7,167 nt of DNA, from assembly GCA_028819675.1 (NCBI GenBank), contig JAPPKT010000207.1, positions 1-7,167 of the forward strand. Reading direction: 5' to 3'. The stretch's first letter is position 1. Every line of letters begins with the position of its first letter. Below, in pieces: positions 5,324 through 7,167 of this stretch. Made by a program: the position numbers and the translations under genes. Origin of the DNA: Caldilineaceae bacterium (lineage in GTDB: Bacteria > Chloroflexota > Anaerolineae > Caldilineales > Caldilineaceae). Under the pieces are notes generated by a model that saw nothing but the letters and a program-made list of their open reading frames with translations, did no database searches and was not told the origin of the DNA.

Positions 5324-6777
5324 ACCGGCTATGGGTGCGGTTGAGCCTGGCATTCGCGGCGATCATTATCATCAGCTTCGGTACCATCTCGTACACGGCG
5401 CGGCGGTACTTCGACGAAAGCAATCTTCGTTCGTTGGGTCTTTCTTCTTTTTCCAGGCCTGATGGCCTAATTGATCTGTTAGAGGAACATTATGCCGGCC
5501 GCGAGAGTTGGCAGGGCGTCTCTCAACTGCTGGAAGGCGCCGATTCCGCGCTCTTTTTCAACGCCGCCAACAGGACAGTTCTCGTACTGACCGACCCTGA
5601 GGGCCGTGTTCTCTACCCAACCGCGGGCATAGACAGGCCAGACCGCCTGGAGGCGTCCCAGTTGGAAGAGGCTCTACCCATCAGCGTGGAAGGACATACT
5701 GTCGGCTTCCTCGATCTGCTCCTTTGGGAAGGGCCGCGTCAGCGTCTATTGCGTCTTGCAACGCCGGATGATGTTCCGCCAAGTTTTGCGGAACATGTCA
5801 GGGATTATTTGCTGCAGATTCTTCTCCTTGGCGCCGTACTGGCGATCGTCTTCGGCGTGCTGGTCAGTCGTTGGCTCTCCGCGCCTCTCACCCGTCTGGT
5901 AAACGGGACGCAGGCCATTGCCAGGCGTGATCTCAGTTTTCGGATGAGCGAACAGGGAAGTGCTGAAATGCGCGAGGTGTCGAATTCCTTCAACAGGATG
6001 GCTGCCGCATTGGAAGACGCGGAGACGCTGCGGCGCAGCATGTTGAACGACATAGCCCATGAGCTTCGTACGCCCCTCACGGTTCTGGAAGGCAATCTGC
6101 GGGCCATTCTGGACGATGTCTACCCTCTCGACAAAGCGGAAATCGCCCGTCTGTATGACCAGACCCGCCATTTGCACCAGCTGGTGGACGATCTGCGGTT
6201 GTTGGCGCAGGCGGAGGCGCGCCAATTGCCGTTGCAGCGCCGTCCCAGTGATCTGATAGTGCAATTGGAAGAGACGGCGGAGCTTTTTTCTCCGCTGGCG
6301 GAAGAAAAGAGTGTCACTCTGGATACCAGTTTGCCGGCATCGGTCGTTTTTGCAGCCGTTGACCGCATGCGGTTCGCCCAAATTTTGCATAATCTTCTGG
6401 CAAACGCATTGCAACACACACCGGCCGGTGGGGTCATCACGCTGTCATTGCGGGCGGAAGAAGAGACGGCCGCGATCTCCGTGGCCGATAGCGGTGAGGG
6501 CATCGGATCCGAAGACATTTCACGTGTATTTGACCGCTTTTACCGGGTCGACAGAAATCGAACTCGTGACACCGGCGGCGTTGGGCTGGGGCTGGCGATC
6601 GCGCAGGCGCTCGTCGAGGCCCATGACGGTGAGATTGACGTAGCCAGCGCCGGCGTGGGGCAGGGCAGCACATTTACGATTCAGTTACCGCTGGTGCGGG
6701 GAGAGGGTCTTCAGAATCCTGCACCTGCACACAGTGAAGCAGGCCCCGAAAGCCGGGCCACGAGCCAAGGTATATGA
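5320..6777 (+). CDS. Sensor histidine kinase with HAMP domain
   Basis: Membrane-bound kinase of 485 residues, partner of the regulator it overlaps by 4 nt. TM1 (about 8-25), an extracytoplasmic sensor region (about 30-160), TM2 (about 162-184) and HAMP (about 185-237) lead to the dimerisation domain with H-box DIAHELRTPL (phosphoacceptor His247). The ATPase domain shows the N-box LHNLLANALQHTP (N358, N362), G1 DSGEGIG (D390-G396), F-box FDRFYRVD (404-411), G2 GGVGLGLAI (419-427) and G3 GQGSTF. All core motifs are intact, so it should be active as kinase and phosphatase. The sensor region contains DPEGRVLYP (92-100) and ends in a GHTVGFLDL-like segment (125-133), a pattern seen in PAS-like extracytoplasmic sensors; its ligand is unknown. 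A poorly conserved tail of about 28 residues, rich in Ala, Pro and Ser, follows the catalytic domain. Confidence 0.95.
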   Translation: MNRLWVRLSLAFAAIIIISFGTISYTARRYFDESNLRSLGLSSFSRPDGLIDLLEEHYAGRESWQGVSQLLEGADSALFFNAANRTVLVLTDPEGRVLYPTAGIDRPDRLEASQLEEALPISVEGHTVGFLDLLLWEGPRQRLLRLATPDDVPPSFAEHVRDYLLQILLLGAVLAIVFGVLVSRWLSAPLTRLVNGTQAIARRDLSFRMSEQGSAEMREVSNSFNRMAAALEDAETLRRSMLNDIAHELRTPLTVLEGNLRAILDDVYPLDKAEIARLYDQTRHLHQLVDDLRLLAQAEARQLPLQRRPSDLIVQLEETAELFSPLAEEKSVTLDTSLPASVVFAAVDRMRFAQILHNLLANALQHTPAGGVITLSLRAEEETAAISVADSGEGIGSEDISRVFDRFYRVDRNRTRDTGGVGLGLAIAQALVEAHDGEIDVASAGVGQGSTFTIQLPLVRGEGLQNPAPAHSEAGPESRATSQGI

Positions 6778-7167
6778 TATAGCCGCTCCCCCAGCCCGCT
6801 CGTCCCGGCCACCCCTGAAGAAAGTCCTCATGTACATAGTCCACTCTCTTGTCCTGACGACGGCAGACGTCTCTGGGTAACGCGCCGCGCAGGAGGGTGC
6901 ATCCCAGATTTGGGGTGGGAACAGTCTGGCGGGAAATCAGTGCCAGCACCGGCTGGCGTTGTTTACCGTCTTGGTGCGAGACGCAGCGCGGGCGCGAGGC
7001 CTGGCCGTACGGTGGAATCCGTCAGTTGGGGAGGGTGCGAGGGCAGGCACAGGGGCGGCACCTGCGGGGATCTGATGGGACTAGGGGGACGTGGTCTGGC
7101 CAGGCACCTTCGATTTGGCACTGTCACCAATGTAGACACCAGGTTCGGCGAGGCATGTTGTAGGAGA
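6778..7167. other. Downstream noncoding region, no supported gene
   Basis: About 390 nt without a convincing coding frame. The 88-residue + frame starting at 6897 is rich in Arg, Trp, Cys and Gly with no family motif, and the - frame at 6674-6949 is likewise unrecognisable. The stretch is G-rich near 7029-7090 and has several short palindromes: AGACGTCT (6865-6872), the hairpin at 6938-6961 and CTGGCCAG (7096-7103). It probably contains the end of the operon transcript and the start of another intergenic element cut by the window edge. Confidence 0.55.
6938..6964 (+). terminator. Possible weak intrinsic terminator
   Basis: CAGTGCCAGC (6938-6947) pairs with GCTGGCGTTG (6952-6961) around a 4-nt loop. 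The inner 6 bp are perfect and GC-rich; the outer four include two G-T pairs. Only GTTGTTT follows the core stem, so the T-tract is poor. It lies about 160 nt after the kinase stop and is the best terminator-like element downstream of the operon. Confidence 0.3.

Noticed and set aside
4367..5353. Long open frame (328 codons) on the - strand opposite the regulator.
   Set aside because: It lies over an intact response regulator with all catalytic residues; its translation is low-complexity and resembles no family.
6742..6759. Short hairpin GGCCC/GGGCC near the kinase stop codon, considered as a terminator.
   Set aside because: Only a 5-bp stem inside the coding region with no T-tract after it.
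6818..6957. RNase P RNA-like fragments: GAAGAAAGTCC, GGGTAACGC, GGGAAA and AGTGCCA occur in the right order.
   Set aside because: Spacing between GGGTAACGC and GGGAAA is far too long, the ACAGAAA motif is missing, and no 3' strand of helix P4 is visible before the window ends. An Rfam bacterial RNase P model search would settle it.

Overview
The window carries one compact, co-directional (+ strand) gene cluster for a split MacB-type ABC exporter with an HlyD/MacA-like adaptor, followed by an OmpR-family two-component system. Layout: a noncoding, structure-rich leader region (1-635); ABC ATPase (636-1439); MacB-type permease (1426-2658); membrane-anchored adaptor with a very long coiled coil (2803-4452); response regulator (4622-5323); sensor histidine kinase (5320-6777); and about 390 nt with no recognisable gene (6778-7167).

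The organism is most likely a bacterium of the Chloroflexota (Caldilinea/Anaerolineae-like). This is an inference from the moderately GC-rich sequence, the style of the proteins (Ala/Gln-rich adaptor with an extended hairpin and Gly-rich tail; histidine kinase with a short 'GxxVG'-ending sensor region), and the absence of an outer-membrane TolC-type gene. No rRNA, tRNA or phylogenetic marker is present, so the assignment is tentative.

How the genes work together: the ATPase and permease form a MacB-like pump that moves substrate by mechanotransmission rather than by classical alternating access. The adaptor probably docks on the permease's extracytoplasmic domain. The kinase and regulator, which overlap by 4 nt, probably sense an envelope or antimicrobial signal and control the pump. 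The arrangement resembles the yknXYZ type (separate ATPase, permease and adaptor) more than fused E. coli MacB. Substrate and signal cannot be read from the sequence.

The most notable features are noncoding. (i) A tandem 11-bp direct repeat (515-536) lies upstream of the first gene and has the geometry of a PhoB/OmpR-family binding site. (ii) An 11-bp perfect inverted repeat (568-606) lies just before the first start codon. (iii) Another 11-bp perfect inverted repeat (4509-4538) lies between adaptor and regulator, and its arms share an ATAT..TCCAG core with the direct repeat. Together they suggest, but do not prove, autoregulation of both transporter and two-component system by the encoded regulator. 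I found no phage, transposase, CRISPR array or clearly new defence system.
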